Assembly: GCF_020809045.1 (NCBI RefSeq)
Contig: NZ_CP078079.1
Location: 496,001 to 560,000 of the forward strand
Source of the DNA: Pseudarthrobacter sp. L1SW
GTDB lineage: Bacteria > Actinomycetota > Actinomycetes > Actinomycetales > Micrococcaceae
Reading direction: 5' to 3'
Length of the DNA: 64,000 nt
Part shown: positions 41,931 to 50,817 of the stretch, piece after piece
Position numbering within the stretch: the stretch's first letter is position 1
How the letters are laid out: every line of letters begins with the position of its first letter
The notes under the pieces: model-generated
What the model saw: the letters and a program-made list of their open reading frames with translations, nothing else
What the model was told of the DNA's origin: nothing
Databases searched by the model: none
Program-made: the position numbers and the translations under genes

Positions 41931-42948
41931 AAAGTACACCGTCGCGTTCCTGGGCCTTGGCCACATGGGCGGCCCGATGGCAGTGAACCTGGTCAGGGCC
42001 GGCTACCCCGTGGCGGGCTTCGACGTGGTACCGGCAGCCCTTGAAGCCGCCGGGGCCGCCGGCGTCCCCACCGCGGCCGGCGCGGAGGACGCAGTATCCG
42101 GCGCGGACGTGGTCCTCACGATGTTCCCCAGCGGCCGGCATGTCTTGGACGCCTACCGCGGGAACGGCGGACGACGGGGGCTGCTGGCGGCGGCGAAGCC
42201 CGGAACCATGTTCCTGGACTGCTCCACCATCAATGTCGATGAGGCCCGGGAAGCGGCAGCCCTCGCCGTTGGCGCCGGCCACCGCTCCGTGGACGCTCCG
42301 GTTTCCGGCGGCGTGGTGGGTGCAGAAGCCGGCACCCTGACCTTCATGGTTGGCGGGGAGGACAAGGACTTCGAATACGTCCGTCCGCTGCTCGAGGTCA
42401 TGGGCAAGCGCGTGGTCCACTGCGGAGCGCACGGCGCGGGCCAGGCTGCCAAGATCTGCAACAACCTGATCCTCGGAGTCTCCATGATCGCCGTCAGCGA
42501 GGCTTTTGTGCTGGGGGAGAAGCTGGGGCTGAGCCACCAGGCACTGTTCGACGTAGCGTCGGCGGCGTCCGGGCAATGCTGGGCGCTCACCACCAACTGC
42601 CCGGTACCCGGGCCCGTTCCCACGAGCCCTGCCAACCGGGACTACCAGCCCGGTTTCGCCGGAGCCCTGATGGCAAAGGACCTCAACCTTGCCCTCAACG
42701 CGCTGGAAAGTACGGGGGTGGCGGCGCGGATGGGCCCGCTGGCTGCCGAAATCTACGATACGTTTGCCGCGGGGGAGGGCGCCGGCAGGGACTTCTCGGG
42801 CATCATCACGGACATCCGCGCCATGTCCGGGCACCGGGCCGGCACCGAACCAGACATTTCAAGAAGCAGTGCACCGCACGACGCATCAGGCGGTGCACTA
42901 CCAAGCGCAGCACGCAATGCAGCGCAGGACGACGGGAGCCCGGAGTGA
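41923..42948 (+). CDS. mmsB: 3-hydroxyisobutyrate dehydrogenase
   Basis: A 341-residue NAD-dependent enzyme oxidising 3-hydroxyisobutyrate to methylmalonate semialdehyde, the substrate of MmsA. The nucleotide motif is [15 protein letters not shown]; the substrate site is [22 protein letters not shown] and the catalytic Lys is in [13 protein letters not shown]. The normal fold ends about residue 300 ([11 protein letters not shown]); the last 40 residues are a polar tail encoded partly by a 10-bp-arm hairpin, unusual for the family. It overlaps the next gene by 4 bp. Confidence 0.93.
   Translation: MPEKYTVAFLGLGHMGGPMAVNLVRAGYPVAGFDVVPAALEAAGAAGVPTAAGAEDAVSGADVVLTMFPSGRHVLDAYRGNGGRRGLLAAAKPGTMFLDCSTINVDEAREAAALAVGAGHRSVDAPVSGGVVGAEAGTLTFMVGGEDKDFEYVRPLLEVMGKRVVHCGAHGAGQAAKICNNLILGVSMIAVSEAFVLGEKLGLSHQALFDVASAASGQCWALTTNCPVPGPVPTSPANRDYQPGFAGALMAKDLNLALNALESTGVAARMGPLAAEIYDTFAAGEGAGRDFSGIITDIRAMSGHRAGTEPDISRSSAPHDASGGALPSAARNAAQDDGSPE
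42868..42899. repeat. Hairpin inside the mmsB 3' coding tail
   Basis: AGTGCACCGC (42868-42877) and its perfect complement (42890-42899) with a 12-nt loop lie within the codons of the extra MmsB tail, 46 bp before the enoyl-CoA hydratase start. It may be an mRNA processing or translation-control element. Confidence 0.6.
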
Positions 42949-43721
42949 CGGAATACGCGAACATCCTCGTGGAACAGCGGGGCCGGGTAGGCCTGGTGAC
43001 GCTGAACCGGCCACAGGCGCTTAATGCCCTCAACAAGGCCACCATGGAGGAACTCGTGTCCGCCGTGAGGATCATGGATGCCGATCCGGGCGTCGGGGCG
43101 GTGGTCATCACGGGCTCTGGCAAAGCTTTTGCTGCCGGGGCTGACATCAAGGAGATGGCGGCCCAGGGCTACATCGATATGTACGCCGCCGACTGGTTCC
43201 GCGGCTGGGAGGATTTCACCCGGCTCCGCATTCCCACCATTGCCGCCGTGTCCGGATTCGCCCTGGGGGGCGGGTGCGAACTGGCCATGATGTGCGATCT
43301 CATCATCGCGGGGGACAACGCCAAGTTCGGGCAGCCGGAGATCAACCTGGGCGTCCTGCCGGGCATGGGCGGCTCGCAACGGCTGACCCGCGCTGTGGGC
43401 AAGGCCAAGGCCATGGACCTGATCCTCACGGGGCGGTTCATTGGAGCGGAGGAGGCTGACCGCTGCGGCCTGGTGTCCCGGGTGGTGCCTGCCGAGGATG
43501 TTTTGGAGGAAGCCCTCAAGGCTGCCGAGGTGATCGCGTCCAAGTCCAAGCCCGCCGCCATGGTGGCGAAGGAAGCCGTGAACGCCGCCTTCGAAACCGG
43601 GCTGGCCCAGGGGGTCCTGTTCGAGCGCCGGCTGTTCCACTCCCTCTTCGCCACCGAGGACCAGAAGGAAGGCATGGCGGCGTTCACTGAGAAGCGCCAG
43701 CCGGAATTCAGGCACCGGTAA
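42945..43721 (+). CDS. Enoyl-CoA hydratase
   Basis: A 258-residue crotonase. The oxyanion loops are [15 protein letters not shown] and [14 protein letters not shown]; catalytic Glu residues lie in GCELAM and [15 protein letters not shown]. It probably hydrates methacrylyl-CoA in the valine route, and perhaps other short-chain enoyl-CoAs. GTG 42945 overlaps the mmsB stop, with GGGAG upstream. Last gene of the mms operon. Confidence 0.93.
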   Translation: MTEYANILVEQRGRVGLVTLNRPQALNALNKATMEELVSAVRIMDADPGVGAVVITGSGKAFAAGADIKEMAAQGYIDMYAADWFRGWEDFTRLRIPTIAAVSGFALGGGCELAMMCDLIIAGDNAKFGQPEINLGVLPGMGGSQRLTRAVGKAKAMDLILTGRFIGAEEADRCGLVSRVVPAEDVLEEALKAAEVIASKSKPAAMVAKEAVNAAFETGLAQGVLFERRLFHSLFATEDQKEGMAAFTEKRQPEFRHR

Positions 43722-43733
43722 GGATGGGCCCAG

Positions 43734-43762
43734 CCTGTCTACAGGTGCGTAAGGTAGACAGG
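43734..43762. promoter_or_regulatory. 9-bp inverted repeat between echA-type gene and DedA
   Basis: CCTGTCTAC (43734-43742) and GTAGACAGG (43754-43762) are perfect complements around 11 nt. No T-run follows, so it may be an operator for the DedA gene or a Rho-type stem ending the mms operon. Confidence 0.5.
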
Positions 43763-43795
43763 GCAGGGCAACCTTGAACCGGATGGGGGAATTGT

Positions 43796-44449
43796 ATGTG
43801 GGCGATGGCGGCGGATGCTGGTGGCTCGACAGGCAATCTCACCGGTTTGGTAGGTGTGGCTGCCCGCGCCATAGAGCGGCTGGGCGAGTGGGGTGTAGGT
43901 GCGTTCACCCTGGCCGAAACCGTGGTGCCGCCTATCCCCAGCGAGGTGATCCTGCCGTTGGCCGGCTACCTCGCCAAGCAGGGAGCCCTGAACCTGTTGC
44001 TCGTGTTCGTCACCAGCACCCTCGGGGCATACCTTGGTGCACTGTTCCTCTACTGGCTTGGCGCCAAACTGGGCCTGGAGCGTTCCATCCGGGGGTTGTC
44101 CAGGCTTCCGCTGGTGGACCGGGAGGATTTTGAACATGCGGCAGGCTGGTTCCGCCGCCACGGCAGGTCATCGATCTTTTTCGGCCGGCTGCTCCCCGGG
44201 ATCCGCAGCCTGATCTCGCTCCCGGCGGGGGCGTCCCGCATGCCGGTGGGCACCTTCAGCCTGTTCACCCTGGCCGGCAGCGGCCTCTGGAACGGAGCAC
44301 TGATTGGCCTGGGGTACCTCCTGGGCACCCAGTACCAGCTGATCGAGCAGTACTCCAGATTCCTGAACTACGCTGTCTACGCTGCCTTGGGGGTTGCGGT
44401 GATCGCACTCGTGGTCAGGCGGTTCAAGCGGGCAAAGTTCCGGCGCTGA
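43796..44449 (+). CDS. DedA-family membrane protein
   Basis: A 217-residue VTT/DedA-domain protein with about five membrane segments. Signatures: VVPPIPSEVILPLAGYLA near the N-terminus and the FGRLLPGIRSLISLPAGASRM block with the paired Arg residues needed for function. Family members act in lipid translocation and envelope homeostasis. GGGGGA lies 6 nt before the ATG. Confidence 0.93.
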   Translation: MWAMAADAGGSTGNLTGLVGVAARAIERLGEWGVGAFTLAETVVPPIPSEVILPLAGYLAKQGALNLLLVFVTSTLGAYLGALFLYWLGAKLGLERSIRGLSRLPLVDREDFEHAAGWFRRHGRSSIFFGRLLPGIRSLISLPAGASRMPVGTFSLFTLAGSGLWNGALIGLGYLLGTQYQLIEQYSRFLNYAVYAALGVAVIALVVRRFKRAKFRR

Positions 44450-44480
44450 CCAGCCGCATCACCAATCCAAACAATCCCCT

Positions 44481-44987
44481 TCACTCCTCAAAATCGCCGG
44501 CGTTCCGGCGGAAGGCGTGGAGGATCCGGATCAGGTGTTCCACGTCGCCGGGATCAAACCCAGGTGCGCTGAACACCTCGGCGTTGAGTGCCGCCGTCGA
44601 ACGCTTGGCAATAGTGCGCCCCTCGGTGGTGAGTTCAATCAGCGTGGTCCTGCCGTCCGTAGGGTGCCGGAAGCGGGCCACCAGGCCGGCGCGTTCCAGC
44701 CGGTCCACTGCATTGGTGATGGACGTGGGGTGGACCTGGAGCAGGGCGCTCGCCTTGTTCATGGGAAGCGAGCCCTTCCTGGCGAAGCTCAACAGCGCCA
44801 GGAGTTCATAGCGGGCAAAGGTGAGGCCGAACGGTTTGAGGATGGACTCGATCCTGGCGAGCAGGATCTGCTGGGTGCGCATAATGGCCGTTATGGCCGC
44901 CATCGGAGCGGCCACATCCCCCCAGCCGTGTTCTTCCCAGTTCCGCTGGGCTTCAGCAATGGGATCGCGGGACAGCGGGGCGGCCAT
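44481..44987 (-). CDS. MarR-family regulator
   Basis: A 168-residue winged-helix regulator. The HTH region reads TFARYELLALLSFARKGSLPMNKASALLQVHPTSITNAVDRLERAGLV with the wing at RHPTDGRTTLIELT. A 40-residue N-terminal extension with a HGWGD segment is typical of degradative acyl-CoA-linked MarR proteins. It is divergent from an acyl-CoA dehydrogenase; the shared 22-bp element there and upstream of mmsA suggests it controls both. The ligand may be an acyl-CoA. Confidence 0.92.
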   Translation of the reverse strand: MAAPLSRDPIAEAQRNWEEHGWGDVAAPMAAITAIMRTQQILLARIESILKPFGLTFARYELLALLSFARKGSLPMNKASALLQVHPTSITNAVDRLERAGLVARFRHPTDGRTTLIELTTEGRTIAKRSTAALNAEVFSAPGFDPGDVEHLIRILHAFRRNAGDFEE

Positions 44988-45030
44988 GGCACACCTTTCC
45001 TTGTGGTGACGTGGCTCACTTTTCCTAGCC

Positions 45031-45052
45031 TTGTGAATATACTAGGACATCC
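45031..45052. promoter_or_regulatory. MarR-type operator copy 2, between marR and acyl-CoA dehydrogenase
   Basis: The reverse complement of this element matches 39230-39251 at 19/22 positions. It spans TATACT (45038-45043), a plausible -10 for the acyl-CoA dehydrogenase, and the imperfect palindrome TAGGACATCCAA (45043-45054), a common MarR-site shape. An outer CCTAG/CTAGG pair (45024-45028 / 45042-45046) is also present. Confidence 0.72.
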
Positions 45053-45085
45053 AATGGTTAGGTGAAGCGGAAGGGACTTATACCC

Positions 45086-46288
45086 GTGCAGCCCGTGGAG
45101 CCCCTGCAGCCGCAACGTCCCGCCGACGCACTCCCTTTTCCTGACGCGGACCTGATGTATGTGGCGGACCTCCTGCCTGTGCGCGAACGCCAGCGGTACC
45201 TCAGTGTCCGCGAATTCCTGCAGGCAAGGGTGCGCCAGGCATCCATCCCGTACTGGAACCGCGAAGAGTTCCCCTTCGAACTGTTGGCGGAGTTGGGCCG
45301 GCATGGCCTTGGGGCGCTCCAGGTGGACGGCAGTTCCCTTCTGTTCAAAGGGCTCATGTATGTGGAGTTGGCCCGGGCGGATGTGTCCCTCTCGGCCCTG
45401 GCCGGGATCCACAACGAACTGATCGTGGGCACCCTCACCGAGCTGGGGTCCGAGGAGCAGAAGGTCCGCTGGCTGCCGGGGCTGGAAGCCTTCACCAGCC
45501 TGGGGGCCTTTGCGCTGACGGAACCCGGCCATGGGTCCGACATTTCCGGAGGGCTGGAGACGTCCGCCAGGCTGGACGGCGACGAGTGGATCCTGAACGG
45601 CGCCAAGCGCTGGATCGGCGCGGGAACCATCGCCGACTTTGCCCTGGTCTGGGCGCGGGACGTGGCTGACCGGCAGGTCAAGGCCTTCCTTGTGGAGACG
45701 GGCCGGCCCGGCTATGCAGCCACCAAGATCTGCAACAAGATAGGCCTGCGGATCATGCAGAATGCGGACATCACCCTACACGACGTCCGTATTCCGGCCG
45801 CCAACCTGCTTCCCGGAGCCACCGACTTCACCAAGGCGAACCACCTGCTGCGGGACTCCCGGGCATGGGTGGGCTGGCAGGCCGCCGGGATCCAGCTGGC
45901 CGCGTTCGACGTTGCCCGCGCCTACTCGTTGAGCCGCCGCCAGTTCGGCAGGGAACTGGCGCGGTTCCAGCTGGTCCAGCAACAGCTCGCGGACATTTTG
46001 GGCAACGCCACTGCCTCCCTGGCGCTCATGGTGCAGCTGGCACGCATCCAGGAGGAGGGGAAGCTGGAGATGGCCCAGGCCGCCATGGCGAAGGCCACCA
46101 CCACCCGGCTTGCCCGCGCATCGGTGGCCATGGGGCGGTCCTTGCTGGGCGGCAATGGCATCAGCGCCGACTACGAGATGGGCAAGCTCTTCGGAGACGC
46201 TGAAATCCTCTACACCTACGAGGGCAGCTATGAGATCAATTCCCTCATCGTGGGACGTGCCGTCACCGGCAAGTCGGCCTTCGTCTAG
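45086..46288 (+). CDS. Acyl-CoA dehydrogenase, glutaryl-CoA-dehydrogenase-like
   Basis: A 400-residue FAD enzyme. Blocks: FALTEPGHGSD (FAD/substrate loop), NGAKRWIGAGTIADFALVWARD, QNADITLHDVRIP, and the ending YTYEGSYEINSLIVGRAVTGKSAFV (in two parts: YTYEGSYEIN and LIVGRAVTGKSAF). The last two resemble glutaryl-CoA dehydrogenase more than isobutyryl-CoA dehydrogenase. The catalytic Glu is in YTYEGS. GTG 45086 is chosen because AAGGGA lies 9 nt upstream; GTG 45062 lacks a site. Shares an operator with marR and, by sequence, with the mms operon. Confidence 0.9.
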   Translation: MQPVEPLQPQRPADALPFPDADLMYVADLLPVRERQRYLSVREFLQARVRQASIPYWNREEFPFELLAELGRHGLGALQVDGSSLLFKGLMYVELARADVSLSALAGIHNELIVGTLTELGSEEQKVRWLPGLEAFTSLGAFALTEPGHGSDISGGLETSARLDGDEWILNGAKRWIGAGTIADFALVWARDVADRQVKAFLVETGRPGYAATKICNKIGLRIMQNADITLHDVRIPAANLLPGATDFTKANHLLRDSRAWVGWQAAGIQLAAFDVARAYSLSRRQFGRELARFQLVQQQLADILGNATASLALMVQLARIQEEGKLEMAQAAMAKATTTRLARASVAMGRSLLGGNGISADYEMGKLFGDAEILYTYEGSYEINSLIVGRAVTGKSAFV

Positions 46289-46305
46289 CCGGGCCGCCCT
46301 GCTTC

Positions 46306-46329
46306 GGCCGGAACCTAGAGGTTCCGGCC
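46306..46329. terminator. Convergent terminator between acyl-CoA dehydrogenase and MerR gene
   Basis: GGCCGGAACCT (46306-46316) and AGGTTCCGGCC (46319-46329) form an 11-bp perfect palindrome that covers the stop codon of the MerR gene. It can fold from either strand. No long T-run. Confidence 0.6.
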
Positions 46330-47100
46330 CGCGTAAACCAGCAGTGCATCACGAACAAACTCCGCCCCCGCTTCGCCCCCGTAGTTGGCGGCGAACCTGG
46401 CATCGGCCACGTACATTTCCGCCAGCCCGGTCACGTACCCCTTGATGTCCCCGCCCTGCTCGGCGGCGGGTGTCCCCGGAATTGATGACAGCCATTCCAC
46501 ATGCCGCCGGGCCAGGTCCTGGGCCTCAGCCCCATCCGGGGCAGCCCCGGAACCTGCGGCAGCGATCCAGTCTCTGCCGAGCCTTCCAGCGCCGGACTTC
46601 CACGCCTGTTTTTCCGCTGCATCCATACCCCGCCACCAGGCGTCGCCCTTTGCGTAGGCATCCTTGCCCCAACGTTCTTCCACCTCGTCCTTGTACTGCG
46701 TGTGGTCGAAGCCGTCGAACATCTTTTCCGCCACCATCTCGCCTCCTCCTTTCATTGTTTCGATCGTTTGCCGGACAGACGCCATCTGCCGCGAAAGCCG
46801 TTCCTGTTCCTGGCCCAGCCACTCCAGGTGGTGGCTGAGCGCCTTGACGGCGTCCGTCTGCTGGCGAAAGACCTCGGCAATGGCCGGCAGGCCCAGCCCA
46901 AGCTCCCGCAGGAGGAGGATCCGCTGCAGCTGCAGGAGGGCGGCGGCGTCGTAGTACCGGTAGCCGTTGCCGCCGATCCGGCTGGGCTTCAAAAGCCCAA
47001 TGTCGTCATAATGCCGCAGCGTGCGGCTGGTGGTCCCGGCCATCCGCGCGATGTCCTGGATGGCCCAGTCCGGGCCCCTTGTGCCTTCCGCCGCATCCAT
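46315..47100 (-). CDS. MerR-family regulator with TipAS-like drug-binding domain
   Basis: A 261-residue regulator. The MerR HTH (IQDIARMAGTTSRTLRHYDDIGLLKP) and a dimerising helix (about 95-118) precede a C-terminal TipAS/albicidin-binding-type domain (about 125-258; KMFDGFDHTQYKDEVEERWG...). TipA proteins sense thiopeptide and other drugs and activate their own gene. The ATG is the predicted first base of the message: TACGCT ends 6 nt upstream and the -35 TTGACC is 19 bp further, with a 15-bp palindrome between. Confidence 0.93.
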   Translation of the reverse strand: MDAAEGTRGPDWAIQDIARMAGTTSRTLRHYDDIGLLKPSRIGGNGYRYYDAAALLQLQRILLLRELGLGLPAIAEVFRQQTDAVKALSHHLEWLGQEQERLSRQMASVRQTIETMKGGGEMVAEKMFDGFDHTQYKDEVEERWGKDAYAKGDAWWRGMDAAEKQAWKSGAGRLGRDWIAAAGSGAAPDGAEAQDLARRHVEWLSSIPGTPAAEQGGDIKGYVTGLAEMYVADARFAANYGGEAGAEFVRDALLVYAGRNL

Positions 47101-47106
47101 GCTTTG

Positions 47107-47137
47107 AGCGTAGGGGTTGACGCAGCGTCAAGGTCAA
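47107..47137 (-). promoter_or_regulatory. MerR-type autoregulatory promoter with 19-bp spacer
   Basis: Read on the minus strand: TTGACC (47137-47132), a 19-bp spacer holding the perfect palindrome TTGACGC-T-GCGTCAA (47131-47117), and TACGCT (47112-47107). The long 19-bp spacer with an operator inside is the hallmark of MerR-activated promoters. Transcription would start about at the A of the ATG at 47100. Confidence 0.85.
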
Positions 47138-47490
47138 GCGGGCTTTTCGGGAAAACCGTGGCCGCGGGGATGGCGCCGGGCTGACCGGTTCCGGGCCTGG
47201 GCCACCAGGCGGCTGAACGCGAAAATGAAGACTGCCTCGATGGCCAGCATCAGCCCCACGAGCAGCCATTGCCCGCGGGCAGCGAAAAATATGCATCCGG
47301 TCAGTGCCAGGACGGTCCCCAGCGCGAGGGCGTACACGGCAAATCCGATGGCGACACGCGCGCTGCGCACGCCGGTGCGGAAACCAAAGCCGAGAGGTTC
47401 CCCGCCGGGGTGCCCGGGAACGCGGTCAGGCGCCGCCGGTCCCAGCCTGTCGAACTCCTCCCAGGGGTCTTGGCCCTGGTCCTGTCCCAT
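47134..47490 (-). CDS. Small membrane protein (118 aa), unknown function
   Basis: Not recognised. Cytosolic N-terminus with a Gln/Asp-rich start (MGQDQGQDPWEEFDRLG), two membrane helices (about 57-77 and 83-103) and a basic tail (RNRSARRHPRGHG). ATG 47490 has GGAGG 5 nt upstream. Its stop codon is part of the -35 box of the MerR promoter. Confidence 0.75.
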   Translation of the reverse strand: MGQDQGQDPWEEFDRLGPAAPDRVPGHPGGEPLGFGFRTGVRSARVAIGFAVYALALGTVLALTGCIFFAARGQWLLVGLMLAIEAVFIFAFSRLVAQARNRSARRHPRGHGFPEKPA

Positions 47491-47549
47491 CACCCTCCAA
47501 TTGTCCCAAACCCGGAACAGGAATGGGGGGAGGGGCGGAGCTGAAGCGG

Positions 47550-47596
47550 AAAAGCAAAACAGCGGCCCCTCCAGCATGATGCTGGAGGGGCCGCTG
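47550..47596 (-). terminator. Strong intrinsic terminator of cspA
   Basis: An almost perfect 18-bp palindrome (47560-47596) that reads, on the minus strand, into GTTTTGCTTTT. It lies 44 bp after the cspA stop. Confidence 0.9.
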
Positions 47597-47639
47597 CCTG
47601 GTACAGGTTCCCCGGCAGGAGCCGGAGGTCGCCTAAGCC

Positions 47640-47843
47640 TTAGAGCGGGCGGATGTTCTCTGCCTGCGGGCCCTTGGGACCCTGGGTCACATCGAATTCA
47701 ACCTTCTGGTTCTCATCGAGTGAGCGGTATCCGCTGCTGGCGATTGCCGAGTAGTGGGCGAAAACGTCAGCGGACCCGTCATCGGGGGCAATGAAGCCAA
47801 AACCCTTTTCGGCGTTGAACCATTTAACTGTGCCTGTTGCCAT
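47640..47843 (-). CDS. cspA: Cold-shock-domain protein
   Basis: A 67-residue single-domain nucleic-acid chaperone. RNP1 is KGFGFI and RNP2 is VFAHYSAI (the usual VFVHFSAI slightly altered). Starts [21 protein letters not shown] lies 8 nt before the ATG. The upstream 300-bp gap may hold a structured 5' leader, as in many csp genes. A T-rich terminator follows. Confidence 0.96.
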   Translation of the reverse strand: MATGTVKWFNAEKGFGFIAPDDGSADVFAHYSAIASSGYRSLDENQKVEFDVTQGPKGPQAENIRPL

Positions 47844-48144
47844 GGCTGCATTCCTTCGTGTGACTCTGATTCTCTCCCCGGGCAGTCGGCCCGAAGTGCG
47901 CGGAGAACGTCCCCCGCAGTCCCCAACGTACGGGGCGGAAGCCCCTCTTGCAAGGGTTGGGCAACATTTGGCGAGGTCAGGGCATGCCTTCACGCCTAGT
48001 GGCGGTGGCAATTGCGGCCGCCCCGGTGCCAACCCGAGCTCGGCGCAAGTGTGGGCCAGGTGCGTCAGGGAATGGAGTTTTTGTCCAGATATGCAGGGCT
48101 ACGGGCCTGCGACGTGGGCATATCCGGACAAAAACTCCAAGGGC
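47844..48144. other. 301-bp gap: csp leader and palindromic element
   Basis: No gene is supported. The cspA side (47844-47960) is the probable leader and promoter on the minus strand. The other side carries the large palindrome 48074-48138. Between them I see only GC-rich spacer. Confidence 0.5.
48074..48138. repeat. REP-like palindrome with 21-bp arms
   Basis: Arms 48074-48094 and 48118-48138 are inverted copies with one mismatch (20/21), starting GGAGTTTTTGTCC, around a 23-nt centre that itself can pair (GCAGG...CCTGC). It lies 6 bp beyond the thiolase stop. Neither side has the T-run of an ordinary terminator, though it could serve as one. A dispersed repeat is more likely. Confidence 0.65.
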
Positions 48145-49335
48145 TTAGAGGGCCTCGAGCACGCTGACGTAGTTGGCAATGCCAACGCCGCCCATGTTCT
48201 GGACGGCGGCCCGGCGGGGGCCGGCGAGCTGCATGTCCCCGGCGGTGCCGCTGAGCTGCATGGCTGCGATGACGTGCTGGGAGACCCCGGTTGCGCCCAC
48301 CGGGTGGCCCTTCGCCTTAAGGCCCCCCGAGACGTTGACGGGCAGCTTGCCGTCCTTGTACACCCAGCCTTCGGCCAAGGCGCGGACCCCCTGGCCGCGA
48401 TCGGTGAGTCCCATGGCTTCGTACATCAGCAGTTCGGCGATGGTGAAGCAGTCGTGCACCTCCGCGAAGTCCAGGTCTTGGAGTCCGACGCCGGCCATCG
48501 CCAGGGCGCGCTGCCAGGACACCCGCGTGGCCTCGAAGGCCACGGGGTCGCGGCGGGCCGCGGGGAAGAAGTCGTTTGCGTGGCCGAAGCCGGCGAGCCG
48601 CACGGGCGCAACGGCACCGCCCGTTGGTGAGGTTGACAGCACGACGGCGGCGGCACCGTCTGAGACCGGGGAGCAGTCCGTCCGGCGCAGGGGATCAGCC
48701 ACCATGGGATTCTTGTCCGACACGGTGCGGCAGAAGTCCTCGCCGAGGTCCTTGCGGAGCTGGGCATAGGGGTTGTCCACGCCGTTGCGGTGGTTCTTGG
48801 CGGCGATGCTGCCCAGGACGTCGCCCAGGTCCCCGTCGCCGTACCGCTTTCCGTAGTGCTTGGCCACCTCGGCAAAGAGGCCGGTGAAACCGGTGGTGGA
48901 CGCCTTGCCGGCCATATCATAGTCGGCGCCCAGCAGGCCTGCCCCCACAACATCGGCTCCCGCGTGGGTCATCTTCTCGGCGCCGATCACCAGCACGGTC
49001 TTTGCCGTGCCGGCCAGGAGGGACTTGGTGCCCTGCTGGAACGCGGCGGAACCTGAGGCGCAGGCGTTCTCCACCCGTGTGGCGGGAACGTTGGCGAGTT
49101 GGTCCGAGACCTGCAGGGCCAGCGACGACGGGAATGCCAGCGGCATCATGCCGGAGTTGAACTGGCCCAGGTAGATCTCGTCGATCTGGCCGGCCTCGAT
49201 GCCCGCATTGCTGATGGCCTCGGTGGACACCTGGACGATCAGGGATTCCAGGGTCTCGTCCGCCAGCTTCCCAAACCGGCTGTGGCCCCAGCCCGTGAGC
49301 AGGACATCCTTGCCGAACTGTTCCTTGAGGCTCAT
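48145..49335 (-). CDS. Thiolase-family acetyl-CoA acetyltransferase
   Basis: A 396-residue thiolase-superfamily enzyme, closer to the SCP2-thiolase branch. Nucleophile Cys lies in [11 protein letters not shown] (about 91), the His in the block [10 protein letters not shown], and the second Cys/His region at [15 protein letters not shown]. It could cleave acetoacetyl-CoA or another 3-ketoacyl-CoA. It overlaps the upstream scoB stop by 4 bp, so the operon is scoA-scoB-thiolase. The typical final GGG of biosynthetic thiolases is replaced by NMGGVG. Confidence 0.88.
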   Translation of the reverse strand: MSLKEQFGKDVLLTGWGHSRFGKLADETLESLIVQVSTEAISNAGIEAGQIDEIYLGQFNSGMMPLAFPSSLALQVSDQLANVPATRVENACASGSAAFQQGTKSLLAGTAKTVLVIGAEKMTHAGADVVGAGLLGADYDMAGKASTTGFTGLFAEVAKHYGKRYGDGDLGDVLGSIAAKNHRNGVDNPYAQLRKDLGEDFCRTVSDKNPMVADPLRRTDCSPVSDGAAAVVLSTSPTGGAVAPVRLAGFGHANDFFPAARRDPVAFEATRVSWQRALAMAGVGLQDLDFAEVHDCFTIAELLMYEAMGLTDRGQGVRALAEGWVYKDGKLPVNVSGGLKAKGHPVGATGVSQHVIAAMQLSGTAGDMQLAGPRRAAVQNMGGVGIANYVSVLEAL

Positions 49336-50027
49336 GCCGAAGCTCCTTCCATGGCGGATTCTGCGGCGGCCGGCTCTTCCAGCGCGACAGTGAACGCAGC
49401 CTCCGTCTTTTCGCGGATCTCCTCAACGGTGATCCCCGGTGCCAGCCGGGTCAGCGTAAGCTGCCGCCCGCCGTCGTCCGTTGGGTAAAGATCGAAGACC
49501 GCAAGGTCGCTGACGATCCGGTCCACGCAGCTCAACCCGGTCAGCGGCAGCGTGCACTCGCGGACGATCTTCGCGGTGCCGTCCTTGGCGGTGTGTTCCG
49601 TGAGGACCACCACCCGCGGGGTCCCGGCCACCAAATCCATGGCCCCGCCCATGCCCTTGACCATCTTTCCCGGGATGGTCCAGTTGGCCAGGTCGCCGCT
49701 GCCGGATACCTGCATGGCGCCCAGGATCGCGACCTTGACGTGGCCGCCGCGGATCATCCCGAAAGACGTGGCCGAGTCAAAGATGCTTCCACCGGGCAAC
49801 ACCGTGACGGTCTGCTTTCCGGCGTTGATGAGGTCCGCATCCTCCTCGCCTTCGTAGGGGAACGGTCCCATGCCGAGCAGTCCGTTTTCGCTCTGCAGCA
49901 CAACCCGGACGCCGTCGGGCAGGTTGTTGGCCACCAGCGTGGGGATGCCGATGCCCAGGTTGACGTAGTCGCCGTCGTTCAGTTCTTCGGCTGCGATGGC
50001 AGCCATTTCATCCCTGGTCCAAGCCAT
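49332..50027 (-). CDS. scoB: 3-oxoacid CoA-transferase subunit B
   Basis: A 231-residue beta subunit of a class I CoA transferase. [19 protein letters not shown] and the catalytic glutamate region [14 protein letters not shown] (Glu about 49) are intact. Together with subunit A it moves CoA from succinyl-CoA to acetoacetate or a related oxoacid. It lies 29 bp after scoA. Confidence 0.93.
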   Translation of the reverse strand: MAWTRDEMAAIAAEELNDGDYVNLGIGIPTLVANNLPDGVRVVLQSENGLLGMGPFPYEGEEDADLINAGKQTVTVLPGGSIFDSATSFGMIRGGHVKVAILGAMQVSGSGDLANWTIPGKMVKGMGGAMDLVAGTPRVVVLTEHTAKDGTAKIVRECTLPLTGLSCVDRIVSDLAVFDLYPTDDGGRQLTLTRLAPGITVEEIREKTEAAFTVALEEPAAAESAMEGASA

Positions 50028-50056
50028 GATGGGTACTCCTCCGTGGGTTCGGTTTT

Positions 50057-50788
50057 TCAGACGGCCAGCGCTTCGGCATCCATGGACAGGGGGCGCGGAC
50101 GGACGGTCCGCTGCTCGATGTCCTTCAGGCGCGTGCTGGCCTTGACCAGGCGCTGGACGTACACGCCGGGCGTGACGATGTGGTTGGGGTCCAGTTCGCC
50201 CGGTTCCACGATGACTTCCGCCTCCGCGATGGTCAGCAGCCCGGCCGTTGCAATGACGGGGTTGAAGTTGCGGGCTGTGTAGCGGTAGGTGAGGTTTCCG
50301 TCCGTGTCCGCGGTGTGGGCGTGGACAAGAGCGACGTCGGCGCGGATGGCGCGCTCCTGGACGTACGTTTCGCCGTCGAACACCTCGTGGGGCTTGCCTT
50401 CGGCAACCAGGGTGCCCACGCCGGTCCTGGTGTAGAAAGCAGGGATCCCGGCGCCGCCGGCCCGGAGGCGTTCGGCAAGGGTTCCCTGCGGCGTGAACTC
50501 AACCTCGAGCCGTCCGGCGAGGTACTGCTCCGCGAACAGCTTGTTTTCGCCCACATAGCTTGCGATCACCTTGCGGACCTGGCCTGCCTCGATGAGGATG
50601 CCCAGGCCCTTGCCGTCCACGCCCATGTTGTTGGACACCACGGTCAGGTCCTTGACCCCTGAGTTGCGCACCGCCTCGATCAGGTCCGCGGGGATGCCGC
50701 TGAGGCCGAACCCGCCTACGGCCAGGGTGATGCCGTCCCGCAGGGCCCCTTCCAGGGCGGCAACGGCGGTTGGCTGGAGTTTGGTCAT
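50057..50788 (-). CDS. scoA: 3-oxoacid CoA-transferase subunit A
   Basis: A 243-residue alpha subunit: [16 protein letters not shown] (CoA site) and the C-terminal [24 protein letters not shown] block. An oxoadipate (PcaI) role is possible, as IclR regulators and thiolases accompany both, but the sequence favours SCOT. It heads the operon and is divergent from the IclR regulator. Confidence 0.92.
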   Translation of the reverse strand: MTKLQPTAVAALEGALRDGITLAVGGFGLSGIPADLIEAVRNSGVKDLTVVSNNMGVDGKGLGILIEAGQVRKVIASYVGENKLFAEQYLAGRLEVEFTPQGTLAERLRAGGAGIPAFYTRTGVGTLVAEGKPHEVFDGETYVQERAIRADVALVHAHTADTDGNLTYRYTARNFNPVIATAGLLTIAEAEVIVEPGELDPNHIVTPGVYVQRLVKASTRLKDIEQRTVRPRPLSMDAEALAV

Positions 50789-50817
50789 GGCGTCTCCTCG
50801 TTGAGTCTCCGGGAGTT

